This document shows, in pieces, positions 18,429-27,293 of a DNA stretch of 60,112 nt. Source of the DNA: Gammaproteobacteria bacterium (GTDB lineage Bacteria > Pseudomonadota > Gammaproteobacteria > Nitrosococcales > Methylophagaceae); NCBI GenBank assembly GCA_029210875.1, contig JARGFJ010000009.1, positions 1-60,112 of the forward strand. The letters run 5' to 3'. The position numbers and the translations under genes are program-made. Positions within the stretch are counted from its first letter, which is position 1. The number at the start of each line of letters is the position of its first letter. The notes below the pieces were generated by a model, which worked only from the letters and a program-made list of their open reading frames with translations, did no database searches and was not told where the DNA came from.

Positions 18429-18734
18429 CACTTCAATCGGCAGAAAATCATCTTTTGTCATCGTGGATGCAGGGTTCTATCGGCAGTGAAACCAGTCGCT
18501 ATCGTTGGAACCCCGCTTTTGCGGGAATGTCGGCATCTAGTAATTTAACAGCAAATTCAATGACCACGGGTATATACCCAAGTGACTTGAAGATGCGTGC
18601 AGCTTTTGCCGTTCGTGGTGAGCTTGTCGAACCATGAACCTAAGCAACCTAACACTTCGGCTCTTCAACGAGCTCAGAGCTCAGGGCGAACGACAATTTT
18701 TAGCAATATCTGCAAATTCATTGATTACGGGTTT
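18426..18734. repeat. Mosaic of dispersed repeats between bioC and bioD
   Basis: About 300 bp without a credible gene. It contains a 37-bp unit at 18426-18462 that recurs at 27194-27230 (34 of 37 identical). A 15-bp unit AATTTAACAGCAAAT at 18542-18556 recurs at 27261-27275 in the same order. A GGAACCCCGCTTTTGCGGGAATG-type hairpin lies between them (about 18509-18531). The palindrome-like block GTTCGTGGTGAGCTTGTCGAAC is at 18611-18632, with a partly inverted counterpart near 18667-18692. The segment around 18551-18573 is imperfectly repeated directly at 18713-18735. This looks like nested short interspersed elements. Confidence 0.75.
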
Positions 18735-19412
18735 ATGACCAGTTTATTTGTAACAGGAACCGATACCGACGCTGGCAAAACAGTGGTTAGCGTCGCCCTT
18801 ATTGATTTACTTAAACAACAAGGGCTTAGGGTTGCCGGTATGAAACCCATTGCCAGTGGTTGCGAGTTAACCGAAGTCGGTTTGCGTAATGATGATGCAA
18901 TGCAACTGGCACAACATGCCAATGTGCATTTACCGTACGATATGATCAATCCTTATGCTTTTCAGCCAGCGATTGCCCCACATATTGCAGCAGAACAAGT
19001 TAATGTTGCTATTGACCTGGATGTTATTAAACACAATTTTGAACAAATACAACAACAAGCAGACGTCGTTGTGGTTGAAGGTGCTGGTGGCTGGTTAGTG
19101 CCAATCAATCAGCAACACACTATCGCTGATATTGCATCAATACTTAATCTGCCGGTGATACTTGTTGTAGCTATACGTTTGGGTTGTATTAACCATGCCT
19201 TGCTTAGCGTCAATGCAATCGCTCAATCAGGGTTAAGGCTTGTAGGTTGGGTTGCTAATAGCGTTACAAGCAATAATGAACAAGATGAAATAATTGCGAC
19301 CTTAAAACAGCGAATTAATGCACCCTGTCTAGGCATCGTGCCAACACTGACAGCACAACAAGATGCTAAAGATTACATTGAGCTTGGAGACCTATCATCA
19401 AAAAACTGCTGA
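18735..19412 (+). CDS. bioD: Dethiobiotin synthetase
   Basis: ATP-dependent carboxylation and ring closure of 7,8-diaminononanoate to dethiobiotin. The P-loop is GTDTDAGKTVVS at the N-terminus, the Lys in MKPIASG is conserved, and VEGAGGWLVPI is the second substrate segment. ATG 18735 gives 225 aa, the family length. The open frame extends upstream to 18597, but that extension is repeat-derived and not family sequence. Because about 300 bp of repeat DNA separates it from bioC, it may need its own promoter. Confidence 0.93.
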   Translation: MTSLFVTGTDTDAGKTVVSVALIDLLKQQGLRVAGMKPIASGCELTEVGLRNDDAMQLAQHANVHLPYDMINPYAFQPAIAPHIAAEQVNVAIDLDVIKHNFEQIQQQADVVVVEGAGGWLVPINQQHTIADIASILNLPVILVVAIRLGCINHALLSVNAIAQSGLRLVGWVANSVTSNNEQDEIIATLKQRINAPCLGIVPTLTAQQDAKDYIELGDLSSKNC

Positions 19413-20080
19413 TAAGTTTTATATTGTTGTTATTAGTGGGCTGCTCATCAACACCACAAAAAGAGGATGGTATCGACGCACTGACGCAACAGCGTATTGA
19501 ACAATGGAAAAACTTGATTGATTCAGGCTCTCAATGGTCTGATCTTAAAAAACTGACCAGCGTTAATGATTTTGTTAATCAGTTTAATTTTGTTGATGAT
19601 ATTGATCATTGGCGCAAACAAGATTATTGGGCAACACCATTGGAAACCTTGGTAACAAAAGGCGGTGATTGTGAAGATTTTGCCATTGCTAAATATTTCA
19701 CCTTAACCGCAATGGGCATGCCAAAAGAAAAAATGCGCTTAACCTATGTTAAAGCATTAAGCATTAACAAAGCCCATATGGTGGTTAGTTATTATGAGCA
19801 ACGCAATGCCGAACCGTTATTGCTTGATAACCTTAATCGCAAGATTTTGCCAGCATCACAACGACAAGACTTAGTACCTGCTTATAGTTTTAACGGCACC
19901 GGTTTGTGGTTATCAAAAAAAGCAAAAACCGACGAATATGTTGATGATTCAAGCCGAATTAGCCTATGGCAACAACTGATATATCGGATGGATGTCGAAG
20001 CCGCAGATGAAAAAGCGATGATCTGTTTGTATCAATATTATGATTTACCGGTTTCAGTTGCTAAAACCAAGTGTTCTTAG
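19397..20080 (+). CDS. lapG: LapG-like periplasmic cysteine protease (transglutaminase-like), probable ATC start
   Basis: Bacterial transglutaminase-like cysteine peptidase family, to which LapG belongs. LapG cleaves large surface adhesins when c-di-GMP is low. The catalytic triad is apparent: Cys in GGDCEDFA, His in KAHMVVSYY and Asp in LLDNLN. The family normally has an exported N-terminus. No ATG, GTG or TTG gives one, but reading from ATC at 19397 yields a textbook lipoprotein signal starting KKLLISFILLLLVGC. GGAG lies 7 nt before that ATC. The only standard start downstream is TTG 19424, which would leave a stub signal. No LapD or LapA is in the window; two GGDEF proteins and a PilZ protein are. 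Family: confident. Start and symbol: less so. Confidence 0.75.
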   Translation: MKKLLISFILLLLVGCSSTPQKEDGIDALTQQRIEQWKNLIDSGSQWSDLKKLTSVNDFVNQFNFVDDIDHWRKQDYWATPLETLVTKGGDCEDFAIAKYFTLTAMGMPKEKMRLTYVKALSINKAHMVVSYYEQRNAEPLLLDNLNRKILPASQRQDLVPAYSFNGTGLWLSKKAKTDEYVDDSSRISLWQQLIYRMDVEAADEKAMICLYQYYDLPVSVAKTKCS

Positions 20081-20381
20081 TTTGGTAGTCTAATCTGACT
20101 TGATAGCTCACCGCTGGGCGTTCATTTCTTTTGCATGTGCCCAAAAGAAACGAACCAAAGAAAAGGGCACTCGGAATTGCCTTAACTCCAAAAACTAAAC
20201 TGATTTTATGGCGTGGTCGACAACTCGCTACGCTCAAACACTCGACCACCTTCTCCACAAAATAAGTTTAATTTTTAGCGGAAATTGGCGGGAAAGTGAA
20301 GTTCATGATCACCAGTTAAGCAAAGCCGAATCCGACTGCTGGCAGAGCGAGCGATCCGGTGCAGCCGTTTGTTAAAAGACA
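20081..20381. repeat. Non-coding repeat-like region downstream of lapG-like gene
   Basis: No credible gene. It contains TTTCTTTTG (20125-20133) with its perfect inverse CAAAAGAAA (20142-20150), followed by ACGAACCAAAGAAAAGGGCA, a sequence style seen as dispersed noncoding repeats in many proteobacteria. A second inverted pair is GTGGTCGA (20213-20220) and TCGACCAC (20242-20249). The style resembles interspersed repeat DNA; only one copy is present in this window. Confidence 0.5.
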
Positions 20382-21332
20382 TTAGCCGCCAACCTTGTTG
20401 TAGGCCAAAGCAATAAAGTCTTTGACTGACTCAAACTCTGATTCCGTCGAAACGGTAAATTCAATATCACCAGTACCGTAATGACCTATTGACGTGACAT
20501 CTCGATAGTTTTTGGTTCCATCAGGAATGTCAGAGGGTTTGAGTTTTAAGAACAACTTGACGTTTCTACCTTTGACTTCCATACAAGCGATGTTCTGCGA
20601 GATTTTGTACGCGACATAGTATTTTTTTGGTACTTCTTCTATTGACTCATCCAAACCAAGAATAAATTCGCGGATTGTTGCTGTTAGCTCATGGATTTCT
20701 TCGCTTTTTCCTTCAAGTCTTTCATCGAATGTATAGGCTGTCGTAGCACGGGTTAGAGCAGCTTTTTTACCCGCCTCAACCATGACAGGATTTTTATATC
20801 CGTTCTCAGTTGCAAGGGCAGATGTAGTGGATGCTGTTGATTTGGAAGTATGAAAAACCTCTTCAAGGTAAAGTGAGTTATTAGAAAATAACCGATATTT
20901 CCATAGCTCGATATTTGCTCCCATAACTTGCACCGCATGCAAGTCATACTTTTTATAGTTAGGCGCAATACAAATAACCCTAACGTCAGACCAATCTATC
21001 TTGACTTTACTTCCCAATTTTTTTTGTACAGCAATTTCAAAATCACCCTTGTGATCTTGTATCCAGTGCAAATAGAAAAGACTTTGATTGATCAATTCTG
21101 ATGATTCGACTTTTTTGTATTCGATAATGACGGGATTATCTTCTTCTGATAAGGCAAGACTATCGATTCGTCCAGCATGTTGAGCGCCAGTTGAAAACTC
21201 ACTCGCAATAAACCGGCAATTAAATACTGTTTCGAGGTTTTTCTCAATCAGGGACTGCAAGTCCTTTTCCAGTGCAAAGTTCTTCTGCTCTACGGCAGAT
21301 AACTTGTCACCTGAAATGTCAAAAATTGGCAC
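20382..21332 (-). CDS. PD-(D/E)XK nuclease-like protein with DUF5655
   Basis: A 316-aa cytosolic protein. The N-terminal half has a restriction-endonuclease-like core: a conserved Glu-rich helix, then GRIDSLAL followed by VIIEYKK, which fits the D-x(n)-ExK pattern. The C-terminal about 100 residues (GRNVKLFLKLKPSDIPDGTK, then HYGTGDIEFTV) match the DUF5655 type. Family members are scattered and lack an established role; DNA repair or defence nuclease is possible. It lies alone on the minus strand next to repeat-like DNA, which suggests an accessory insertion. Confidence 0.75.
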   Translation of the reverse strand: MPIFDISGDKLSAVEQKNFALEKDLQSLIEKNLETVFNCRFIASEFSTGAQHAGRIDSLALSEEDNPVIIEYKKVESSELINQSLFYLHWIQDHKGDFEIAVQKKLGSKVKIDWSDVRVICIAPNYKKYDLHAVQVMGANIELWKYRLFSNNSLYLEEVFHTSKSTASTTSALATENGYKNPVMVEAGKKAALTRATTAYTFDERLEGKSEEIHELTATIREFILGLDESIEEVPKKYYVAYKISQNIACMEVKGRNVKLFLKLKPSDIPDGTKNYRDVTSIGHYGTGDIEFTVSTESEFESVKDFIALAYNKVGG

Positions 21333-21404
21333 GTGATGATTACTCCATTGTTTCTTTGGTTTTTAACATGTCATTAAGGACAATAATTCTTAGTAATTTA
21401 ATAA

Positions 21405-22061
21405 TCAAGCTAAAACAGGGAATTGGGTAATGTCATCACCCAACTGCCAAGCAGGGTATTTAGTCATAATGCTATTAAATAACTCAGATTCAATAAAGTC
21501 ATTTAACCATGCTTGAAGTAGCGGGTAGGGACTTTGGTCAAACCAAGTTTTGTCAGCAAAGGCGAATTGGCGGATAAAAGGCAGGATAGCCATATCAACA
21601 TAAGTGATGCGATCACAGATCAAATAGCCATTCTTTTCTAATTGCTGTTCTAAATTAGATAAGGTTTTTTCAGCCTGTCGGCAATAATAGTCTTGCGTGT
21701 GTTCAGGATAGCGATCGGCATATTTATAACGATCGAGATAATATTTAAATTCACCATCATTTTGGGCAATGAGTTGTTGGCTGTGTTGCTGTTGTGATTC
21801 TGTCAGATCGTGATACCAATGGTCAGGGTCACGTTGATTAAGCGTCCATTTCATAATATCTAAACTTTGATCAATTACAGTATTATCTGTAGTGAGTAAT
21901 ACTGGCACGGTGGCTTTGGGTGATAGTTCAATTAGTTGTTGTGGTTTATTTTTTAATTCGATTTCACGTAATTCAAGCTGAATGCCGCTATTAGCAATGG
22001 CTAAACGTGCTCGCATGGCATAAGGGCAGCGACGGAAACTATATAAAATGGCATTATTCAT
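21405..22061 (-). CDS. Glutathione S-transferase family protein
   Basis: A 218-aa protein with an N-terminal thioredoxin-fold domain (FRRCPYAMRARLAI, with a CPYAMR active-site segment), the KATVPVL cis-proline and a DQSLDIMKW glutathione-binding segment. A helical C-terminal GST domain follows. The CPYA motif suggests an Omega/Grx2-like thiol transferase rather than a conjugating enzyme. Monocistronic on the minus strand, divergent from the efflux operon. Substrate unknown. Confidence 0.85.
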   Translation of the reverse strand: MNNAILYSFRRCPYAMRARLAIANSGIQLELREIELKNKPQQLIELSPKATVPVLLTTDNTVIDQSLDIMKWTLNQRDPDHWYHDLTESQQQHSQQLIAQNDGEFKYYLDRYKYADRYPEHTQDYYCRQAEKTLSNLEQQLEKNGYLICDRITYVDMAILPFIRQFAFADKTWFDQSPYPLLQAWLNDFIESELFNSIMTKYPAWQLGDDITQFPVLA

Positions 22062-22197
22062 GGTTATGTATTGTACGTAGAGTTAAGACGCTGAGCTAGT
22101 TATCTGGTATTGATTATTAGTGTTTGCTAATATATGGCTTTGCATCATTTTAAATCTGGGTGCAAGCTATCACTGTCTATCTTAAAAGGCTATTGCT

Positions 22198-23304
22198 ATG
22201 AAAGTGCACACTAAAGGAATGAGAACGGGACTTTTAACCACTGTCTGGTTAATAACTGTGTTGGCATGTACTAGTGCACATGCTGTAGATGAGTTAGCCG
22301 TTGTAGCTGTTGAGGATAAAACGTTTCCACACTATGAGGTGTTTGATGCAGTGGTCGAGGCAGTACATCAATCAACGGTGTCATCACGCATCGCTGGTGA
22401 AGTGATTGAACTCAATTTTGATGTGGGGGATGTCGTACCCAAAGATGCCATTATTCTGAAATTTAGGGATGAAGAATTTCAAGCGCGTGTTGCACAAATT
22501 GAGGCTAATTTAGTCGCTGATAACGCATCAAATCGTGAGGCAATTGCTCGTTATAAAGAGGCTTCAGCCGAATCTGAACGGGTGTCTAATTTATTCAAAC
22601 GTAAACTGGTATCTCAAGCTGCATTAGATAAAGCTGAGGCTGATTTAAGTGCTGCCCGTGCACGGATGCAGGCGCTTACTGCTCAAATAAAATCACGTCA
22701 GGCTCAGTTAGATGAAGCTAAAGTCAATTTATCGTATACCCAAATAAAAGCGCCTTATAGTGGTGTTGTCACCGAACGTTTGATTGAATTGGGTGAAATG
22801 GCGAGCCCCGGCCAGCATTTAATGACAGGGATCTCATTGGATGATACCCGCGCTGTTGTCTATGTACCTCAGTATCTGCTTAATCAGGTGTTACAGGCTA
22901 AAAATCCCGTTTTACAGTTAGTTGATGGCAGACAAATACAAGGCCAAGACATCACCTTGGTTCCTCATGCCGATCAGACCAATCATAGTTTTAAGATACG
23001 GGTTGCTTTGCCAGTATTGCAACAGCCGATTTATCCCGGTCTATTTGGCAAACTTCGATTTGAAACTGGTGATGAACGTATTCGAGTTGTGCCTAAAACA
23101 GCGATTGTGCAGCGTGGTGAAGTCAGTGCTGTCTATGTAGTAACAGGCGATCAGATACGATTACGTCAAATCCGTTTAGGCCGAGTTGTTTCATCAACCC
23201 AACAACAAGTGCTTGCCGGTTTAGCCGTTGGTGAAGCTGTTGCAATTGAACCAGATAACGCTATGCAGAAACTTGGGTCTAATGGTGTTGGAGCGATGCA
23301 GTGA
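22198..23304 (+). CDS. RND efflux periplasmic adaptor (membrane fusion protein)
   Basis: Periplasmic adaptor linking an RND pump to an outer-membrane channel. It has a signal peptide (hydrophobic run ending ACTSAHA), a split lipoyl domain (SSRIAGEVIELNFDVGD and the later IKAPYSGVVTERL), an alpha-hairpin with coiled coil (about residues 85-165) and a beta-barrel. AGG lies about 8 nt before the ATG. It overlaps the pump gene by 4 bp. No TolC-like gene is adjacent, so a shared outer-membrane factor is likely. Confidence 0.9.
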   Translation: MKVHTKGMRTGLLTTVWLITVLACTSAHAVDELAVVAVEDKTFPHYEVFDAVVEAVHQSTVSSRIAGEVIELNFDVGDVVPKDAIILKFRDEEFQARVAQIEANLVADNASNREAIARYKEASAESERVSNLFKRKLVSQAALDKAEADLSAARARMQALTAQIKSRQAQLDEAKVNLSYTQIKAPYSGVVTERLIELGEMASPGQHLMTGISLDDTRAVVYVPQYLLNQVLQAKNPVLQLVDGRQIQGQDITLVPHADQTNHSFKIRVALPVLQQPIYPGLFGKLRFETGDERIRVVPKTAIVQRGEVSAVYVVTGDQIRLRQIRLGRVVSSTQQQVLAGLAVGEAVAIEPDNAMQKLGSNGVGAMQ

Positions 23305-26300
23305 GTCAAGCAAAATTGGGCATTTCAGGACGTATCGCAGCCTTATTTCAAGACTCGGAGATCACACCTTTATTGGCGTTACTAGCTATTTTATTGGGCG
23401 TGTTTGCTTTGATGGTGACACCGAGAGAAGAAGAACCACAAATTGATGTCACCTTTGCCAATATTTTTGTGGCTTATCCCGGTGCTTCCGCCAAAGAAGT
23501 TGAGCAACTTATATCCACACCGGCAGAACAAGTCCTTTCGGAAATTCCGGGTATTGAACATGTTTATTCTGTGTCAAAACCGGGGATGTCAGTCTTAACT
23601 GCTCAGTTTGAAGTGGGAGAACAAGCGACTGAATCCATCGTTAATTTATATAACAAAATTTATTCAAATAGTGATTGGTTGCCAGCACAACTTGGTGTCG
23701 CACAACCAGTGATTAAACCTAAAGGTATTGATGATGTACCTGTGGTGACGATGACGCTTTGGAGTGAAGATAAAACAACACGTTTCGAGTTACAACAAGT
23801 AGCCCATATATTAGAGGCTGAGTTAAAGCGAATTCCCGGAACGCGTGATATTTATACTGTAGGAGGGCCAGATCATGTGGTTCGTATTCAACTCGATCTT
23901 GAACGATTAGCTGGTTATGACATTGACCCACTGGAATTAAAACAGGCGTTAATGGCAGCAAATTCATCTGCTGAAGCTGGCATCTTAATCAACAATGATC
24001 AGACAAGCTCTGTGCAAGCTGGTGAATTTTTAACAACAGTAGATGATCTTTATCAACTGGTTGTAGGTGTTCGTAACAATGCACCGGTGTATTTGATTGA
24101 TGTTGCTTCGGTGATGGAGGGTGCAGATCAAGCTCAACGCTATACATGGTTGGGTACGGGGATGGCAGCGGCGGATAAAGGTGTTACTGCATCGGGCGAG
24201 TTTCCAGCTGTTACTTTAGCCATTGCCAAACAACCGGGACAAAATGCTGCTGATATTGCAGATGCGGTGATTGCACGATTTGGTGAGCTGCATAATGTCG
24301 TCGTGCCGGAAGGGGTTCAGATGACAGTGACCCGAAACTATGGTCAAACTGCCAATGATAAGGCTCAAACTTTAATAAAAAAATTAATCTTCGTCACCCT
24401 TGCCGTGGTGTTGTTAGTGTTAGTTACCTTAGGTTGGCGAGAAGCGCTCATTGTTGGCGTTGCTGTGGTTGTGACCTTAATGTTGATGTTATTTGCATCA
24501 TGGGCATGGGGCTTTACTCTCAATCGAGTGTCATTGTTCGCGCTTATATTTTCGATTGGTATTTTGGTTGATGATGCCATTGTGGTGGTTGAAAACATTC
24601 ATCGACACCATCAGCTTGGTGGAAAGTCGTTACGTGAAGCCATTCCACTTGCAGTTGATGAAGTCGGTGCCCCGACTATTTTGGCCACTTTTGCCGTTAT
24701 TGCTGCGTTATTACCGATGGCGTTTGTGACTGGTTTGATGGGACCTTATATGAGTCCTATTCCGATCAATGCCAGTATTGGCATGATCTTATCGTTGTTT
24801 GTTGCCTACATTTTAACGCCGTGGATGGTGTTTAAAATGATGTCTAAAACCAGACATGATTCAGCTTCGGGTGACTTATCTACATCGACTTCGACGCGAC
24901 TGTACCGTTTCTTTCATCGTATCATTGGTTTATTTGTATTGAGACCTAACAGTAGACTTTGGCGATGGCTGTTATTGATGGCAATGATTGGCTTGATTGC
25001 AGTGTCTGTTGGTTTGGCAGCAGTGAAATTGGTCGTATTAAAAATGTTGCCGTTTGATAATAAATCCGAATTTCAAGTTGTTGTTGATATGCCTAAGGGA
25101 ACCAGTTTGGAACGCACAGCAGGTCTGATGCGAGACTTGGGTGCCTATATTGCAACGGTGCCAGAAGTCACTGATTATCAAGTTTATGTGGGTACTGCTG
25201 CACCAATTAACTTTAATGGTCTGGTCAGACAGTATTATTTAAGGCAGGGGTTTGAGTTTGCCGATATTCAGGTTAATTTGACTGATAAACACTTAAGATC
25301 AAGACAAAGCCATGATATTGCCCGTTCGGTCAGGGAGCCTTTACAACAGATAGGTCAACATTGGGGTGGCAATATAAAGATTGTTGAAGTACCACCGGGA
25401 CCACCAGTACAAGCGCCACTTGTTGCCGAAGTCTATGGCTTGGATTATGACAATCAGTTAGCGTTAACACGTCAAATTCGAACTGTGTTTGAGCAAACAG
25501 AGGATATTGCTGATAGTGATGACAGCATAGAATTTGCTGCTGCACGCAAACGTATCAGTATTGATCAACAAAAAGCGGCACAATTAGGTTTAAGCCAACA
25601 ACAGATAGTGAGTGCCATTTCGTTGGCATTGGCAGGTGATGATGTTGGTTTTCTTCATAATGAAACAGCTAAATATGCAGTGCCATTACGGGTGCAATTA
25701 CCGACTGCTGGGCAAGCTGATATCTCATCCATATTGAAATTACGCTTACGTAATACTCAGGGACAATTGATTGCTATTGGTGATGTGGTCAATGTGTTTG
25801 ATAGCGTGCGCGAGCAAACTATTTATCATAAAGATTTATTGCCAGTGAGTTATGTGACTGCCGATATGGCAGGAGAATTGGATAGCCCACTTTATGGCAT
25901 GTATGCACTTTATCAACAATTTGACCAATCAGGCATTGAGCAGTTTTTAATTAAAGCACCATTGTTGCCGATTAACGGCAGTATTAAATGGGATGGTGAA
26001 TGGCAAGTCACTTACGAGACTTTTCGTGATATGGGCGCGGCCTATGCGGTGGGCATTATTTTGATTTATCTCTTGGTTGTTGCTCAATTTAAATCGTATT
26101 TAGTACCGTTAGTGATTATGGCGCCGATACCATTAACTATTATTGGTGTAATGCCGGGTCATGCTTTATTGGGTGCACAATTTACTGCAACCTCAATGAT
26201 AGGCATGATCGCGATTGCGGGGATTATTGTGCGAAACTCAATCTTGCTGGTGGATTTTGTTAATCAAGCAGTTAAGCAAGACACTAGCTTGGAACAGGCT

Positions 26301-26504
26301 GTCATTCAGGCGGCTGCAATACGGGCAAAACCGATCATGCTGACTGCTGTTGCAGCGATGTTAGGCGCTTTATTTATTTTAGATGATCCAATATTTAATG
26401 GCTTAGCCGTTGCATTATTATTCGGAATTTTAGTTTCAACCTTGCTGACGCTATTAGTTATTCCTGTTATGTACTATGCATTGATGACAACGCGCTTAAC
26501 ATGA
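23301..26504 (+). CDS. RND family efflux transporter permease
   Basis: A 1067-aa inner-membrane proton-driven efflux pump of the HAE/AcrB type. TM4 carries the proton-relay aspartates in ILVDDAIVVVEN (about residue 420). Two large periplasmic loops flank the two six-helix halves, and ATSMIGMIAIAGIIVRNSILLV marks the second half. It starts in a GTGA overlap with the adaptor gene, so the two form an operon. Substrate cannot be told from sequence. Confidence 0.92.
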   Translation: MSQAKLGISGRIAALFQDSEITPLLALLAILLGVFALMVTPREEEPQIDVTFANIFVAYPGASAKEVEQLISTPAEQVLSEIPGIEHVYSVSKPGMSVLTAQFEVGEQATESIVNLYNKIYSNSDWLPAQLGVAQPVIKPKGIDDVPVVTMTLWSEDKTTRFELQQVAHILEAELKRIPGTRDIYTVGGPDHVVRIQLDLERLAGYDIDPLELKQALMAANSSAEAGILINNDQTSSVQAGEFLTTVDDLYQLVVGVRNNAPVYLIDVASVMEGADQAQRYTWLGTGMAAADKGVTASGEFPAVTLAIAKQPGQNAADIADAVIARFGELHNVVVPEGVQMTVTRNYGQTANDKAQTLIKKLIFVTLAVVLLVLVTLGWREALIVGVAVVVTLMLMLFASWAWGFTLNRVSLFALIFSIGILVDDAIVVVENIHRHHQLGGKSLREAIPLAVDEVGAPTILATFAVIAALLPMAFVTGLMGPYMSPIPINASIGMILSLFVAYILTPWMVFKMMSKTRHDSASGDLSTSTSTRLYRFFHRIIGLFVLRPNSRLWRWLLLMAMIGLIAVSVGLAAVKLVVLKMLPFDNKSEFQVVVDMPKGTSLERTAGLMRDLGAYIATVPEVTDYQVYVGTAAPINFNGLVRQYYLRQGFEFADIQVNLTDKHLRSRQSHDIARSVREPLQQIGQHWGGNIKIVEVPPGPPVQAPLVAEVYGLDYDNQLALTRQIRTVFEQTEDIADSDDSIEFAAARKRISIDQQKAAQLGLSQQQIVSAISLALAGDDVGFLHNETAKYAVPLRVQLPTAGQADISSILKLRLRNTQGQLIAIGDVVNVFDSVREQTIYHKDLLPVSYVTADMAGELDSPLYGMYALYQQFDQSGIEQFLIKAPLLPINGSIKWDGEWQVTYETFRDMGAAYAVGIILIYLLVVAQFKSYLVPLVIMAPIPLTIIGVMPGHALLGAQFTATSMIGMIAIAGIIVRNSILLVDFVNQAVKQDTSLEQAVIQAAAIRAKPIMLTAVAAMLGALFILDDPIFNGLAVALLFGILVSTLLTLLVIPVMYYALMTTRLT

Positions 26505-26523
26505 TTTAAGCCTGAACTTAATT

Positions 26524-27132
26524 CTACTCTTTTGATGCCCGTAGAATTTCCGCTTGTCTTGTTAAGGTATGTTTAACAAGTAGATTGCGATCATGTTCTG
26601 TCATATGACTAAACACGAGACGTAATAAATAAGGTGTATCTTTGCGCGCATCATAGGGTTGACTACAACCGATGACACTGGCAATACCTTGAATGGTCGA
26701 ACCCGAAGGGCGTAATTCAATTTTGAATTCAAAAGCCTGTTTCTTCTGATATTCATGTTCAGACATTAGTGCAAGACCGCCACCACTTAAATTAACATCG
26801 ATTGAAACACAGTCAGAAGGGCGTGTTTTTTGACGATTGACTATTTGTGATATCAAATTGATTTTGTCGTTAAGTAAACGCAGGGCGCGTGCGACTTCAC
26901 GATCAGTCTGGTTGACCTGATCAACAACGTGACTGAACGCATTTTGTAAGGTTGTTAATTGTTGCTGTTCGGAATTTGTATCGTGAGTATTTTTATTGCG
27001 TAGCACTGTAATAAAATTGGCAACATCAGTTGAATCGATAGGGTTTAGTGTTAGATAAATAGAGTCATTTATACGAAAAAACTCACGGCGATCATCATTA
27101 AATTCAGGTAAATTTTCCAACACATTACTCAT
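26524..27132 (-). CDS. PilZ domain protein (c-di-GMP receptor)
   Basis: A 202-aa cytosolic protein with both c-di-GMP-contacting motifs of PilZ: RxxxR in RREFFR near the N-terminus and the (D/N)xSxxG motif in DVNLSGGGLAL. A helical stretch lies between them. ATG 27132 has GAGGA about 8 nt upstream. The open frame runs up to 27219, but that part derives from a dispersed repeat. Likely an effector for the diguanylate cyclases encoded nearby, controlling motility or adhesion; the partner is not identified. Confidence 0.85.
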   Translation of the reverse strand: MSNVLENLPEFNDDRREFFRINDSIYLTLNPIDSTDVANFITVLRNKNTHDTNSEQQQLTTLQNAFSHVVDQVNQTDREVARALRLLNDKINLISQIVNRQKTRPSDCVSIDVNLSGGGLALMSEHEYQKKQAFEFKIELRPSGSTIQGIASVIGCSQPYDARKDTPYLLRLVFSHMTEHDRNLLVKHTLTRQAEILRASKE

Positions 27133-27193
27133 TCGATAATCCTCAGAGGCGCCATGGCGTTTAACCATGACGCTATAATCAGCTATATACCTA

Positions 27194-27275
27194 TGACACT
27201 TCGATTTGCAGAAAATCATCTTTTGTCATCCCAGTTTTTACCGGGATGACGGGTTCGATAAATTTAACAGCAAAT
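27194..27275. repeat. Second copy of the bioC-bioD dispersed repeat, with GTCATCCC/GGGATGAC hairpin
   Basis: 27194-27230 matches 18426-18462 at 34 of 37 bases, and 27261-27275 (AATTTAACAGCAAAT) matches 18542-18556 exactly. Between them a GTCATCCC...GGGATGAC inverted repeat (27225-27250) forms a hairpin. Flanks are unrelated, so this is an independent insertion of the same short element, between the PilZ and phoH-like genes. Confidence 0.75.
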
Positions 27276-27293
27276 CCGATATAGTATGCCAGA

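Noticed and set aside
18425-18637. 70-aa ORF beginning at the bioC stop
   Set aside because: Its translation (RYRWNPAFAGM style) is that of dispersed hairpin repeats.
18597-18734. N-terminal extension of BioD
   Set aside because: The extension is repeat-derived; BioD family sequence begins at MTSLFVTGTD (18735).
27133-27219. N-terminal extension of the PilZ protein
   Set aside because: It lies partly in the dispersed repeat, and ATG 27132 has a clear ribosome site.
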